Below the pieces are notes generated by a model, which was given only the letters and a program-made list of their open reading frames with translations, ran no database searches and was not told the origin of the DNA. 38,245 bases of DNA from positions 1 through 38,245 of IMG/VR virus record IMGVR_UViG_3300046791_000643, one strand, 5' to 3'. The translations under genes were made by a program, and so were the position numbers. Positions 30,253 through 37,050 of this stretch are shown in pieces (the first letter of the stretch is position 1; the number at the start of each line of letters is the position of its first letter). The stretch is from a virus.

Positions 30253-30932
30253 GGTTGCCTCCGCTCAGACTTGTCGCCGCAGGTGACGATGAAGCCATCG
30301 TGGCGGACACGGTCCGCGATGCGCTCGCCGTAGCGTTCCTTGAATGCCTTGGCGTCCAGGTTGCTGGTGATGACGGTTTGCGCGCGGTTGCCGTACCGGA
30401 TGTCCACAAGCTCATCGAGCATCGGGCGCCAGCCGTCGTGGAGAAGCTCGGCGCCGAGGTCATCCAGCACGAGAGTCCGGATGTGTGCAGCATCCTGGAA
30501 GGTGGCGCGGTCCTCCTTGTCGAAGCTGGACAGCCGCGCCAACTCGATGGCTCGAAAGAAGCAGCCGCCCCTTGTCAGCGCCTCCGCGGTCGCGACCGTC
30601 TTGCCGCAGCCCGGCGAGCCGAGCAGGAGCAGGAAGGTTTTCCCCGACGCGACGAAGGTGCGCACGGCCTCCACGCCCTTCGTCGGCCTGAGTCCCGCCT
30701 GCCACGCCTCGATGGCGCGCTGCGGGAGTCCGGCGTTGCGGAGCGCGAAGACTCTCTGCGCCGCCTCCTGGAGGGCCCAGGCGCGCCGTTGCTCTTCGGC
30801 CAGCGCTTCGTCCCATGCGGCACACAGGGGCTCGTTGGCCGCAAGCCATGCGGCCTTCCTGGCGCGGTACTCGTCCAGGAGGGCTGGGTTTCTCGCGAGA
30901 GCGAGGTACGAGGGCTGCGTCCAGTCGTCCAT
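30249..30932 (-). CDS. DnaC-like helicase-loader ATPase
   Basis: A 227-residue protein. A helical N-terminal 80 residues (for binding helicase or initiator) precede the AAA+ domain: Walker A LLGSPGCGKT (103-112), Walker B TLVLDDLGAE (153-162), sensor VITSNLD (187-193), and a candidate arginine finger in RYGERIADRVR (about 200-210). DnaC/DnaI-type proteins load the host replicative helicase. It follows the initiator-like gene by one base, the lambda O-P arrangement. Its length is typical. Confidence 0.88.
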   Translation of the reverse strand: MDDWTQPSYLALARNPALLDEYRARKAAWLAANEPLCAAWDEALAEEQRRAWALQEAAQRVFALRNAGLPQRAIEAWQAGLRPTKGVEAVRTFVASGKTFLLLLGSPGCGKTVATAEALTRGGCFFRAIELARLSSFDKEDRATFQDAAHIRTLVLDDLGAELLHDGWRPMLDELVDIRYGNRAQTVITSNLDAKAFKERYGERIADRVRHDGFIVTCGDKSERRQP

Positions 30933-30933
30933 G

Positions 30934-31854
30934 TCAGAAATCCTCCACCACGCCGGGGTTGGCGAAGCTGCGGCGGTCCATGTCCTCGGCTCTCACGGGC
31001 GACTTGCGAGGGTCCCCGGTGGCCTTTCTCTGGCGCGGCGCCTTGCCGTAGGCATTCCAGTACCTGCTGAGGTCCACCACGGAGTTGCAGCTGGGCCACT
31101 CCGGCCACGTCAGCGCAACGCACCAGCGGCCCAGCACCACGGCGTCGTCGCCGTTGCTCTTGGCCATGAGGCCCTTGATGGCGAGGTCATCGTGGTGCGT
31201 CCAGGCGTAGGGCGTTCCGTGCTGCGCCTCCCAGGCCGCCTCCATCCGGTGGCGCAGAGGCTCGTAGGGCGCGCTTGCAGCTTCGGCCGGCTGTGGCTCG
31301 GGTTGCGGTGGGCTCGTTGCTTGATGCGCTGCGGCCAAACCTTCCGCTTCGCGCGCGCGTAGGGGTGTAGTTGTTTCTTCTTTCGCTGTTCGCTGCTCGC
31401 TGCTCGCTGTAGGCCCCAGAGCGAGCCGAGTGTCGCTCTCGGCATCCTCTCGGCTGGCTCTCGGCTCCCTCTCGGCTCCCCCCTCACCCAGCCGAGAGCC
31501 TTCGAGGGCGCCTGCCGCCTTCTTTTGTCGTGCCCCCGGGATGAGGTTTGCCTTGGCAGAGTGCCCGCCCTTGGACTGCCCTTCCGCGATGCGGAGGTAG
31601 CGCTGAGCCCCTCTGACGCGGAAGGTGCCGTCCTCCAGCCTCGCGAGAAAGCCGAAGGCGACGAGAGCCTCGGCCACGTCAACGCCGAAGAACCCTCGGA
31701 GGTGCACCGCAGTGAGAACGTCCGTGCGCTGGCGCCAGCACCACTCCCAGCCTTGGAGGAGGCCCCAGGCGATGTCCCCCTCCGGAACCCCGGCCGCGCG
31801 GGCGACCTTCGGAACCAGGCTCAGCGCATCGAGGTCAAAAGCAAGGTGGCTCAC
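30934..31854 (-). CDS. Replication initiator, O-like, with iterons inside the gene
   Basis: A 306-residue protein. Residues 1-95 are probably winged-helix (LSLVPKVARAAGVPEGDIAW and ALVAFGFLARLEDGTFRVRG). A long polar linker (about 100-200, rich in Arg/Glu/Ser) follows, then a C-terminal helical domain (LRHRMEAAWEAQHGTPYAWT, WPEWPSCNSVVDLSRYWNAY) that could contact the helicase loader. The linker is encoded by the repeat array at 31383-31498, as lambda O carries its origin inside its gene. The DnaC-like gene follows after one base. The initiator role is inferred from architecture and context, as the family could not be named from sequence. Confidence 0.7.
   Translation of the reverse strand: MSHLAFDLDALSLVPKVARAAGVPEGDIAWGLLQGWEWCWRQRTDVLTAVHLRGFFGVDVAEALVAFGFLARLEDGTFRVRGAQRYLRIAEGQSKGGHSAKANLIPGARQKKAAGALEGSRLGEGGAEREPRASREDAESDTRLALGPTASSEQRTAKEETTTPLRAREAEGLAAAHQATSPPQPEPQPAEAASAPYEPLRHRMEAAWEAQHGTPYAWTHHDDLAIKGLMAKSNGDDAVVLGRWCVALTWPEWPSCNSVVDLSRYWNAYGKAPRQRKATGDPRKSPVRAEDMDRRSFANPGVVEDF
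31383..31410. repeat. Four tandem 7-bp repeats TCGCTGY
   Basis: TCGCTGT, TCGCTGC, TCGCTGC, TCGCTGT in exact register, between the AT-rich run and the CTCTCGGC iterons. They encode part of the initiator linker on the minus strand. Confidence 0.85.
31425..31498. repeat. CTCTCGGC iterons, 11-bp spacing, flanked by inverted copies
   Basis: Four identical 8-mers at 31436-31443, 31447-31454, 31458-31465 and 31469-31476. A perfect inverted copy lies at 31491-31498 and an inverted copy with one mismatch at 31425-31432. The helical-turn spacing indicates sites on one face of the helix, probably for the initiator itself. Confidence 0.8.
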
Positions 31855-32105
31855 AACGCCACCGCCTTCCGCGTGAGTCCGAGTTCTCTCCAGCCCTGAG
31901 CAGTGAGTGCCAGCGTCCGCGCCTTGTTGATGCGCCAGTCCAAGAGGCCCTTCCGGCGAATGAGGTGGAGTTGCTCTGCGACGCCGTTGGTGGACGCCAT
32001 GCCGAGCGCGTTGCCCAGTTCTCGGATGGTGGGCGAGAAGCCGTGCCTGTCCTGGAAGGAGACGATGGCGCGGAGGTACTCGAGTTGTCGGGGCGTGGGC
32101 GTCAT
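31851..32105 (-). CDS. LexA-type DNA-binding domain protein without peptidase
   Basis: An 84-residue protein. It has the LexA N-terminal winged helix: TPRQLEYLRAIVSFQDRHGF (4-23), then SPTIRELGNALGMASTNGVA (24-43), and LHLIRRKGLLDWRINKARTL with a terminal strand LALTAQGW. LexA itself continues with an S24 self-cleaving domain of about 120 residues, which is absent here. Without it the protein cannot be inactivated by RecA-driven self-cleavage. It could compete for LexA sites or regulate the replication genes it is coupled to (four-base overlaps on both sides). Confidence 0.75.
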   Translation of the reverse strand: MTPTPRQLEYLRAIVSFQDRHGFSPTIRELGNALGMASTNGVAEQLHLIRRKGLLDWRINKARTLALTAQGWRELGLTRKAVAL

Positions 32106-32356
32106 GCGGCCTCCTGCGCGAGCTCGGCCCGGAGCAGCTCCAGGTGCACCGAGATGTTCACGACAGCGCGTGCGTATGCGTCCCGCTGTCTTCCGGCGTC
32201 TGACGCGTCCCGGGACTCGGTGAGGCTTCTCAGTGCTCGTTCCTCGTTCGCGATTCGCTCCACCAACGGCAGGAGGACGACGGGCGCCTTCGGCTCGCGC
32301 TTTTGCCGCCCGATGAAACGGCCGGTGAACAGGTCGCCCTGGGCGTGCGTGCTCAT
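32102..32356 (-). CDS. Small helical protein of unknown function
   Basis: An 84-residue protein. A basic, Pro-containing N-terminus (GRFIGRQKREPKAPVVLLPL) leads into two helices (VERIANEERALRSLTESRDA and VNISVHLELLRAELAQEA), probably a helical hairpin. It overlaps the LexA-like gene and its upstream gene by four bases each. It may be a partner of one of them. No family was recognised. Confidence 0.6.
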   Translation of the reverse strand: MSTHAQGDLFTGRFIGRQKREPKAPVVLLPLVERIANEERALRSLTESRDASDAGRQRDAYARAVVNISVHLELLRAELAQEAA

Positions 32357-32604
32357 CGCTGCCTCGAGCGGGTGTGCTTGTCAGCCGTGGGGCAGGTGCA
32401 GAAGTGCGTGACGAAGGCCTCGGCCTTCTGCGCTACGAAGCCGCCGGCGAGGTCGCGCTCTACGGTGTAGACGGGTGCGCGTCGGTCCAGCGGAATCGTC
32501 TTCCCATTGGGGCCCGTCACCATGAAGAGCGGGCACCCGCAGGAGCGGCAATCGCGCACCGCCTTGGCGTCGCCGGTGGCGTGGAGTTCCCGGGCAGCGC
32601 TCAT
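32353..32604 (-). CDS. Small zinc-finger protein
   Basis: An 83-residue protein. ATG 32604 lies in an ATGA overlap. Cysteine sets DCRSCGCPLFMVTGPNG (18-34) and FCTCP (68-72), with a nearby His, could bind zinc; between them is KTIPLDRRAPVYTVERDLAG, a beta segment. Similar CxxC...GKxxPLD proteins are common in phages and have no known function. Confidence 0.65.
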   Translation of the reverse strand: MSAARELHATGDAKAVRDCRSCGCPLFMVTGPNGKTIPLDRRAPVYTVERDLAGGFVAQKAEAFVTHFCTCPTADKHTRSRQR

Positions 32605-33374
32605 GGCAGCCTCCGGAAGCCGACCACCCAGACCCACGGGCTGGCGTCCCAGGAGCCGGCGCCGTGGATGGATTCCCAGAGCGCATGGAACAGATCCACC
32701 GCGCCGAACATTGGGTCGCCATTCGGGTCGAACTCGCCGGAGAGTCTGGCTGCCTCGTTCCAGAGGCTCCGGTCGTCCGGCGACCAGACGCCCTCTGCAA
32801 CTGCATCGGCCGGTGTGATGTCCTGGAGCCGCTCGACGCGGACGTCCGTCACCTCGAGCAGGAGACGCGAGGCCCATCGGGGCATGAAGAGCGAGGGGCG
32901 CCAGTACGCGCAGCCCGCCTCGTCGTGGTCGCAGTCGAAGCTGCATGCGTAGTCGGCAATGCCATCCGGCTCGGTCGCGCGGTAAACGGGGCGTCGATGC
33001 ACGCTCTCTCCACTCTCGCAGCACGGAAGGTCGGGGCAGTCGTAGACAGCCGCCCATGTCTCGCGCACCCAGAGCCGGTCACCGGGCTGGCCGTATGGCG
33101 AGAAGTCCACAGGGGCGCCGCGACGGAAGTGCTCCTCGTTCGCGTAGTGGAGCCCGCGTTGGGGATTCGTCGTCGGTCGCCGCGGGTACCAGCACCTGCC
33201 TGTGCTGAAGGCGGGCTGGGGATTCAACCTCCGCCGCGTCTGCGTCTTCGCGCCGGAGAGCAGCGCGCGAACCATCGGCGCGGAGAAGAGGATGCCGCGC
33301 TCCTTCGGGGCCGGGGCGAGGGTTGCTCTCAGCGCTCGCACCATGGGCGCGGAGCGGTCTGCGTTCAGGCTCAC
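32601..33374 (-). CDS. ASCH-domain-like protein
   Basis: A 257-residue protein. GTG 33374 is set by the GTGA overlap. Typical blocks are ILFSAPMVRALLSGAKTQTR (28-47), YGQPGDRLWVRETWAAVYD, then RPSLFMPRWASRLLLEVTDV and RVERLQDITPADAVAEGVWS, closing with PWVWVVGFRRLP. These are shared by a widespread group of phage proteins with an ASCH-like (PUA-related) beta-barrel, thought to bind RNA or modified nucleotides. The role in the phage cycle is not known. Two cysteine clusters (PCCESG, FDCDHDEAGC) sit in an insert. Confidence 0.75.
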   Translation of the reverse strand: MSLNADRSAPMVRALRATLAPAPKERGILFSAPMVRALLSGAKTQTRRRLNPQPAFSTGRCWYPRRPTTNPQRGLHYANEEHFRRGAPVDFSPYGQPGDRLWVRETWAAVYDCPDLPCCESGESVHRRPVYRATEPDGIADYACSFDCDHDEAGCAYWRPSLFMPRWASRLLLEVTDVRVERLQDITPADAVAEGVWSPDDRSLWNEAARLSGEFDPNGDPMFGAVDLFHALWESIHGAGSWDASPWVWVVGFRRLP

Positions 33375-33607
33375 TGGCCACCCCTCCGCTTGTTGTGCGT
33401 GTCGAACTCCGCGGCGCAGTCCGGGCAGCGCACGCGGTAGCCCTCGTTCCACAGGTACTCGGCGCAGCCCGGGCACTTCACGACGCCAGGGTCCGCGAAT
33501 GCGGCAGCCATCCAGTTCACCTCGCCGTCTGCATCAATCACCGGCCCGGCAGGATTCGGCTCGCACCAAGGGAAGGCAGGCCCATCGAGAATGATGGGGT
33601 GCTTCAC
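33371..33607 (-). CDS. Small zinc-ribbon protein
   Basis: A 78-residue protein with a GTG start in a GTGA overlap. The N-terminal half is Pro/Trp-rich (ILDGPAFPWCEPNPAGPVID). The C-terminal half is a zinc ribbon, VVKCPGCAEYLWNEGYRVRC followed by PDCAAEFD, with two CxxC pairs about 17 residues apart. It ends in a basic tail. It may bind nucleic acid or serve as an adaptor. Unknown function. Confidence 0.7.
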   Translation of the reverse strand: MKHPIILDGPAFPWCEPNPAGPVIDADGEVNWMAAAFADPGVVKCPGCAEYLWNEGYRVRCPDCAAEFDTHNKRRGGQ

Positions 33608-34266
33608 TGGCCACCGCCCTTCAGCGCGGCTCGGATGGCCTTCGCTGCCTTCTGCGCCCAGCCCTTGCCGCATTCACACGGCGGACAGGCGTCGTAGCCG
33701 CCGTCCTGATTGTCATCGCCGTGCTCCATGCACTCGGCGGCCGACTCCGCTTCGTCGCAGTCAATGGAGCGGTCGCAGGCGCTGTTCGTGACGTGGACCC
33801 AGTCGTCAACGCTGCGCTCGAACCTGTCGAGAATGATGAGCGCCTTCGCCACGTCGGGCCGGGGCTGGGCGGGCACCGACAGGCGATGCTCAAAGGCCGC
33901 GCGCTCCTCCGGGCTGAGCGACTCCACCGACTGCTCGATGTCGATGCGAGTGATGCGCAGGTGCTTCAGTCCCTGCGCGAAGGCCCAGAGAGCGCGCTGC
34001 TCCTCGTCGGCCGTGGCCGGCTGCACCTTCGCGCTGCCGGCGAGGGCGCGCACGCGATGGCACGGGCACTTGTTGGAGTTGCACCGGCCGGCGTAGTTGC
34101 AGACCGCTCGCGCCGCCTCCTCGAACGCCTCGGCGCGGGCCTTCGCGACCTCGGCTTTCCACGCCCGTTCGACGGCGCCGGCCTTGGTACGCAGGGCTGC
34201 GTCGCGCTTCGCCTTGCCTTCCTCGAGCTTCGTGATGAGCGCCTCGAACGCCGCGCGGTCAGCCAT
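33604..34266 (-). CDS. Protein with helical N-terminus and cysteine clusters, unknown
   Basis: A 220-residue protein. ATG 34266 is preferred because it begins the helical domain and overlaps the upstream stop by eight bases. Residues 5-60 form a charged helix (ALITKLEEGKAKRDAALRTK). A CNYAGRCNSNKCPCHRVRAL cluster, a middle helical region (VESLSPEERAAFEHRL) and a second cluster YDACPPCECGKGW near the end suggest at least one zinc site. No family was recognised. Confidence 0.6.
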   Translation of the reverse strand: MADRAAFEALITKLEEGKAKRDAALRTKAGAVERAWKAEVAKARAEAFEEAARAVCNYAGRCNSNKCPCHRVRALAGSAKVQPATADEEQRALWAFAQGLKHLRITRIDIEQSVESLSPEERAAFEHRLSVPAQPRPDVAKALIILDRFERSVDDWVHVTNSACDRSIDCDEAESAAECMEHGDDNQDGGYDACPPCECGKGWAQKAAKAIRAALKGGGQ

Positions 34267-35662
34267 GGCTGGCGCCTCCGGGCTTGGAGGCGAGGAAGGC
34301 GCGGGCCTGCAGCGTTTCCTTGTCGAATTCATCCGTCCGCCCACCCACCGCGCAAACCAGATTGCGCAGCAGCCCCTCCGCCTGCGACAGCCGGTCGCGG
34401 AGTTCGCGTGTGGGGATGCCTGCGTTGTCCCGCGCCAACTCGACGGCAGCGGCCAGAGCCTTGTCCCGCTCCTTCGTCAGCGTCTCGGCCAAGGCGCGGG
34501 ACTCCGCGGTGGCGAGGCGTTCCTCGACGTCCAGCAGCCGACCCACGCATATGAGGTCGCTCGCCTCGTCCGGTCGTCGCTGGCGTAGTAGAGCCCTCAC
34601 CGTGTCGAAGAACGGCTTGCCCTTCTCTGCGATGTCCAGCCGCTCCAGCAGCGCCTTTCCCGCGTCGGTGGAGAGGGCGGCGTGGATGGCCTCCACGCAC
34701 GCCAATCGGTCAACCAAGTCGCAGCCGTCTTCGTGTGGACCGTCCTCCTCCTTGGCGCCGCAATAGCCACAATCGACATCCATCCCCTGGATGTCATCCA
34801 GCAGGAACCGCTGAGCGCGCTCCAGCGCCTCCCGCAGCGGCGCGAGCTGGGCCTGCGTCGCGAGGTGGGCGGCCTTCTCCGCGTCCAGCGCGGCCTCCCA
34901 GTTGATCGCTAAGCAGCGCGCGTGCTCCGACTCGCGCGCCTGCGTCTCGAGGTGAGCGGCCTTCTCGGTGGCGAGCGCTTCCAGCGCGGCGTTGCCCGGA
35001 TGGTCCTGCTTGTGCCCGCCGCACCGGGCATCACCCGCGGCGTGGTGACACTGGCCTGGGTGGAACGGACTCTCGATGAAGAGGTGCTGGTCCAGGGCGC
35101 TGTGTGCAGCCTGCTCCGCCACCTGGCGCTCGTAGCTGTGCCAGGTGCCCTTGTGCTCCTCGCGCTCGCGGCGGAACTCCTCGGCGAGGCTGCGCTTCAT
35201 GCTTTGGAGTGAGGCGTACTGACCGCGCAGCGTCTCGCACTCCTCGAACAACTCCGCATGCTGGAGCGGCACGGGTCGTTCCTCATCGAACCCGACCGCC
35301 GACTCACGCGAGGAGAAGGGCCGAGTGCGACGTCCATTGGCGCAGCCAGCAGGGCAGGCACAGACGGAGTCGTTGACGAGGAGTCGGCCGTCTCCGTCGC
35401 AGGCCGTGCAGTGCTCGGTGACGACTGCGGCCAGGTGAATCCGCATGTGCTCGAAGAGGCCGCCCTCCGGGTGCGGCGGGAACTCGGCCTTGCACTCGCC
35501 GCACTTCCACTTCGGAAGGGAAGGAGGCATGTCGGCCTTGAGCGCCGCCACGTGAGCGGCGAACGTCGCCCGGTCCTGGGGGTCATCCGCATGGCTTCTG
35601 AAGTCCGGCGACCAGGTGATGCGTCCGTGCATCGGGTACAGCGGGTCCTTGGGCTCACTCAT
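34259..35662 (-). CDS. Large zinc-finger and coiled-coil protein
   Basis: A 467-residue protein. The N-terminus has a C2H2-like finger (KCGECKAEFPPHPEGGLFEH then MRIH, about 53-75) and a CTACDGDGRLLVNDSVCACP cysteine patch (about 84-105). A long region (150-440) is mostly coiled coil, for example SMKRSLAEEFRREREEHKGT and LAAAVELARDNAGIPTRELR, interrupted by another Cys/His patch (CGYCGAKEEDGPHEDGCDL). It may be a scaffold for nucleic-acid or protein binding. It is the largest non-structural protein in the region. No function can be named. Confidence 0.6.
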   Translation of the reverse strand: MSEPKDPLYPMHGRITWSPDFRSHADDPQDRATFAAHVAALKADMPPSLPKWKCGECKAEFPPHPEGGLFEHMRIHLAAVVTEHCTACDGDGRLLVNDSVCACPAGCANGRRTRPFSSRESAVGFDEERPVPLQHAELFEECETLRGQYASLQSMKRSLAEEFRREREEHKGTWHSYERQVAEQAAHSALDQHLFIESPFHPGQCHHAAGDARCGGHKQDHPGNAALEALATEKAAHLETQARESEHARCLAINWEAALDAEKAAHLATQAQLAPLREALERAQRFLLDDIQGMDVDCGYCGAKEEDGPHEDGCDLVDRLACVEAIHAALSTDAGKALLERLDIAEKGKPFFDTVRALLRQRRPDEASDLICVGRLLDVEERLATAESRALAETLTKERDKALAAAVELARDNAGIPTRELRDRLSQAEGLLRNLVCAVGGRTDEFDKETLQARAFLASKPGGASHG

Positions 35663-35843
35663 GAGGCGGCTCGTTTCGCTTGAGGAGGTTGTGGAGGTGA
35701 GCGCTGAAGCGCTCGTTGCGCTCCCGTCTTCGGTGGAGGCGCTCGGTGACGAGCCAGAAGGCGGCGAGGAATGCGACGAAGATGAGGAGCCAAACTGGGC
35801 CCGCGGCGATGGCGCCGACGAGGAATTCGCGGTCGCAGTTCAT
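35655..35843 (-). CDS. Small single-pass membrane protein
   Basis: A 62-residue protein. A hydrophobic segment (about 8-32, LVGAIAAGPVWLLIFVAFLA) is followed by a basic cytoplasmic tail (TERLHRRRERNERFSAHLHN). This orientation signal suggests an N-out or loop topology. It overlaps both neighbours (ATGA upstream, eight bases downstream). It may be a superinfection or lysis accessory; nothing specific. Confidence 0.6.
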   Translation of the reverse strand: MNCDREFLVGAIAAGPVWLLIFVAFLAAFWLVTERLHRRRERNERFSAHLHNLLKRNEPPHE

Positions 35844-36121
35844 GGCGGCACCTTGAGGCGGTACTCAAAGAGGCCGTGCTTCGGGTCCCCGCGCCGCCGG
35901 CGCGCCACGCTGCGGCCCATGCGGCGCATGTCGCGGAGGCGTGCGCTGGCCGACGCCTCAGGCGCGCCCGTGACGGCGGCAATTTCGGCGAGGGTGTGCC
36001 AGGCACCGTCCGACATGAGGGCGAAGACGGCCTGGAGCTGCTTGCCCAGGCGCGGCACGTCGATGGCCTCGGCGGTGGCGCCTTTCGGGGCCCAGGAGGT
36101 GAGGTCGAGTTGGGCGCTCAT
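35840..36121 (-). CDS. Winged-helix DNA-binding protein
   Basis: A 93-residue protein. LGKQLQAVFALMSDGAWHTL (25-44), then AEIAAVTGAPEASASARLRD (45-64), MRRMGRSVARRRRG, and FEYRLKVP form helices 1-3 plus wing of a small winged-helix domain. This WHTLxEIAxxTGxPExSxSARLRD pattern is common in short phage proteins. It probably binds DNA as an early regulator. It is coupled to its neighbours by four-base overlaps. Confidence 0.75.
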   Translation of the reverse strand: MSAQLDLTSWAPKGATAEAIDVPRLGKQLQAVFALMSDGAWHTLAEIAAVTGAPEASASARLRDMRRMGRSVARRRRGDPKHGLFEYRLKVPP

Positions 36122-36456
36122 GCGAAACCCTCATTTTTCTCCACGAGCACCCAGGCGCGCGGGCCGTGGCGCTGGTACGTCTCACCGTGGAGCGGCCCAT
36201 GAAGGACGATGCGCCAGTCGTGGTCCTCGTCGCGCGCGGCCATTTCCTCGGCTCGCTCGACAGAGAGACAGTCCTCGAAGTCGTTCCCGGCCTCCTGCCA
36301 GACGGTTTCGCCATCACGCTCAAGGGCTGCGTCGCCGAACCCCACGGCGATGACGCGCCCCATGTCGAGCAGCGTCTCGATGTCCGGGCAGTTGAGACAC
36401 GGGTGGTGGCCTCCCTCAAGCGCAGGAAGGCGCTTCCATTTCGCGGTTCGGCTCAC
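36118..36456 (-). CDS. Protein of unknown function (Cys-containing, acidic)
   Basis: A 112-residue protein with a GTG start set by the GTGA overlap. Visible parts are KWKRLPALEGGHHPCLNCPD (6-25), a strand-turn region with VIAVGFGDAALERDGETVWQ, an acidic helix, and a final strand pair DWRIVLHGPLHGETYQ and AWVLVEKNEGF. Similar LxxGGHxxCxNCPD proteins occur in phages. No function is known. Confidence 0.65.
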   Translation of the reverse strand: MSRTAKWKRLPALEGGHHPCLNCPDIETLLDMGRVIAVGFGDAALERDGETVWQEAGNDFEDCLSVERAEEMAARDEDHDWRIVLHGPLHGETYQRHGPRAWVLVEKNEGFA

Positions 36457-36782
36457 GGCGTCACCGCCTCAGCCGCTTGGCGCGGAATGAAATCGGCGCC
36501 GGTCAGGCGATTTGAAGCTTTGGACGCCGCAGGGGAGGGTCCGGCAGGCTGGAGCGGGACGAAACCCTCCCCTGTCTCCCGTGTCAGGGGAGGGGGCGGA
36601 GGATGGGCCGCGCGCTTGTCGGCCATCCACACCCGTTGCCGCTCGCGGTAGCAGGCGTCGCTGGGGCAGGTCTCCCGCGCACGGCCAGACGGCTTGAGCG
36701 CCGAAGGGAGGGCGGCTCCGCAGAAGATGCATGTGCCGGGGCGCGCCTCCGCGCGCAGGGCCGCGATGGTGGGCGAGGTCAC
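36453..36782 (-). CDS. Small cysteine-rich protein, first gene of the leftward operon
   Basis: A 109-residue protein with a GTG start; AAGGGG lies upstream. The N-terminal zinc-binding motif is TCIFCGAALPSALK then ARETCPSDACYRERQRVW, with C-x2-C and C-x4-C. This resembles short zinc proteins (CGKPLP...CSDACR) common in phages. The second half is Pro-rich and unstructured. It is the first clear gene leftward of attP, so the operon promoter should lie in 36783-36947, although none stands out. Confidence 0.65.
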   Translation of the reverse strand: MTSPTIAALRAEARPGTCIFCGAALPSALKPSGRARETCPSDACYRERQRVWMADKRAAHPPPPPLTRETGEGFVPLQPAGPSPAASKASNRLTGADFIPRQAAEAVTP

Positions 36783-36855
36783 GGCGTCGCCCCTTTCTCG
36801 CGGAGGGCCTGCACAGGCGCGCAGTTCCGAGGGGCCCGCGGTCTGGGTGACTCTG

Positions 36856-36874
36856 TTGTGGGCTGGTTGTGGGC
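36856..36874 (+). promoter_or_regulatory. attP arm-type repeats, left side
   Basis: TTGTGGGC at 36856-36863 and 36867-36874, period 11 bp. The same motif occurs twice with the same period on the other side of the attP core. A second set of short repeats (TTCCTGCC at 36896-36903 and 36906-36913, period 10) lies nearer the core. These fit integrase or accessory-factor binding sites. Confidence 0.6.
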
Positions 36875-36947
36875 CGGGCTGTCCGGACCTGCCGATTCCT
36901 GCCCGTTCCTGCCTCTGAAGGTAGAGGTTCCCCCGGCCAGTCGTACC

Positions 36948-36989
36948 TTCCTAAACCGTAGGCCACTGGTTCGAATCCAGTCGGGGCCA
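36948..36989 (+). other. attP core: 3' half of a tRNA-Arg(CCU) gene
   Basis: The 42 bases equal tRNA positions 32-73: anticodon loop TTCCTAA (anticodon CCT), stem ACCGT, variable AGGCC, T stem-loop ACTGG TTCGAAT CCAGT, acceptor strand CGGGGCC and discriminator A. The sequence just upstream (GTACC) cannot pair with ACCGT and no 5' half exists, so it is not a tRNA gene. Such identity blocks let a phage recombine into the tRNA gene and restore its 3' end. Confidence 0.8.
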
Positions 36990-37031
36990 CTCTGAAAGTC
37001 GGTGCTGTTCATGCTCGCCTCTCATTTCCCA

Positions 37032-37050
37032 TTGTGGGCCCATTGTGGGG
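37032..37050 (+). promoter_or_regulatory. attP arm-type repeats, right side
   Basis: TTGTGGGC at 37032-37039 and TTGTGGGG at 37043-37050, period 11, in the same orientation as the left pair. The second copy overlaps the proposed integrase start codon, so integrase bound here could repress its own gene. Confidence 0.6.

Larger units (their letters stand above)
31365..31498. other. Candidate replication origin inside the initiator gene
   Basis: An AT-rich run around 31368-31383 (TAGTTGTTTCTTCTTT within it) is followed by four 7-bp units TCGCTGY (31383-31410). Then come four CTCTCGGC boxes at 31436, 31447, 31458 and 31469, spaced exactly 11 bp (one helical turn). An inverted copy GCCGAGAG lies at 31491-31498 and an inverted near-copy GCCGAGTG at 31425-31432. 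Iterons plus an AT-rich stretch inside an O-like gene is the lambda origin layout. Confidence 0.65.

Noticed and set aside
36911-36989. Intact tRNA gene
   Set aside because: Only positions 32-73 are present; the upstream bases do not form the D arm, anticodon 5' stem or acceptor 5' strand.
36469-36990. Minus-strand frame starting MAPTGFEPV
   Set aside because: The same tRNA antisense artefact in another frame, continuing through the real gene at 36453-36782.
36779-37012. Minus-strand 77-residue frame containing GPDWIRTSGL
   Set aside because: It is the antisense translation of the tRNA-derived attP core, a well-known source of spurious proteins. The GTGA overlap at its end is noted but there is no usable start beyond the att core.
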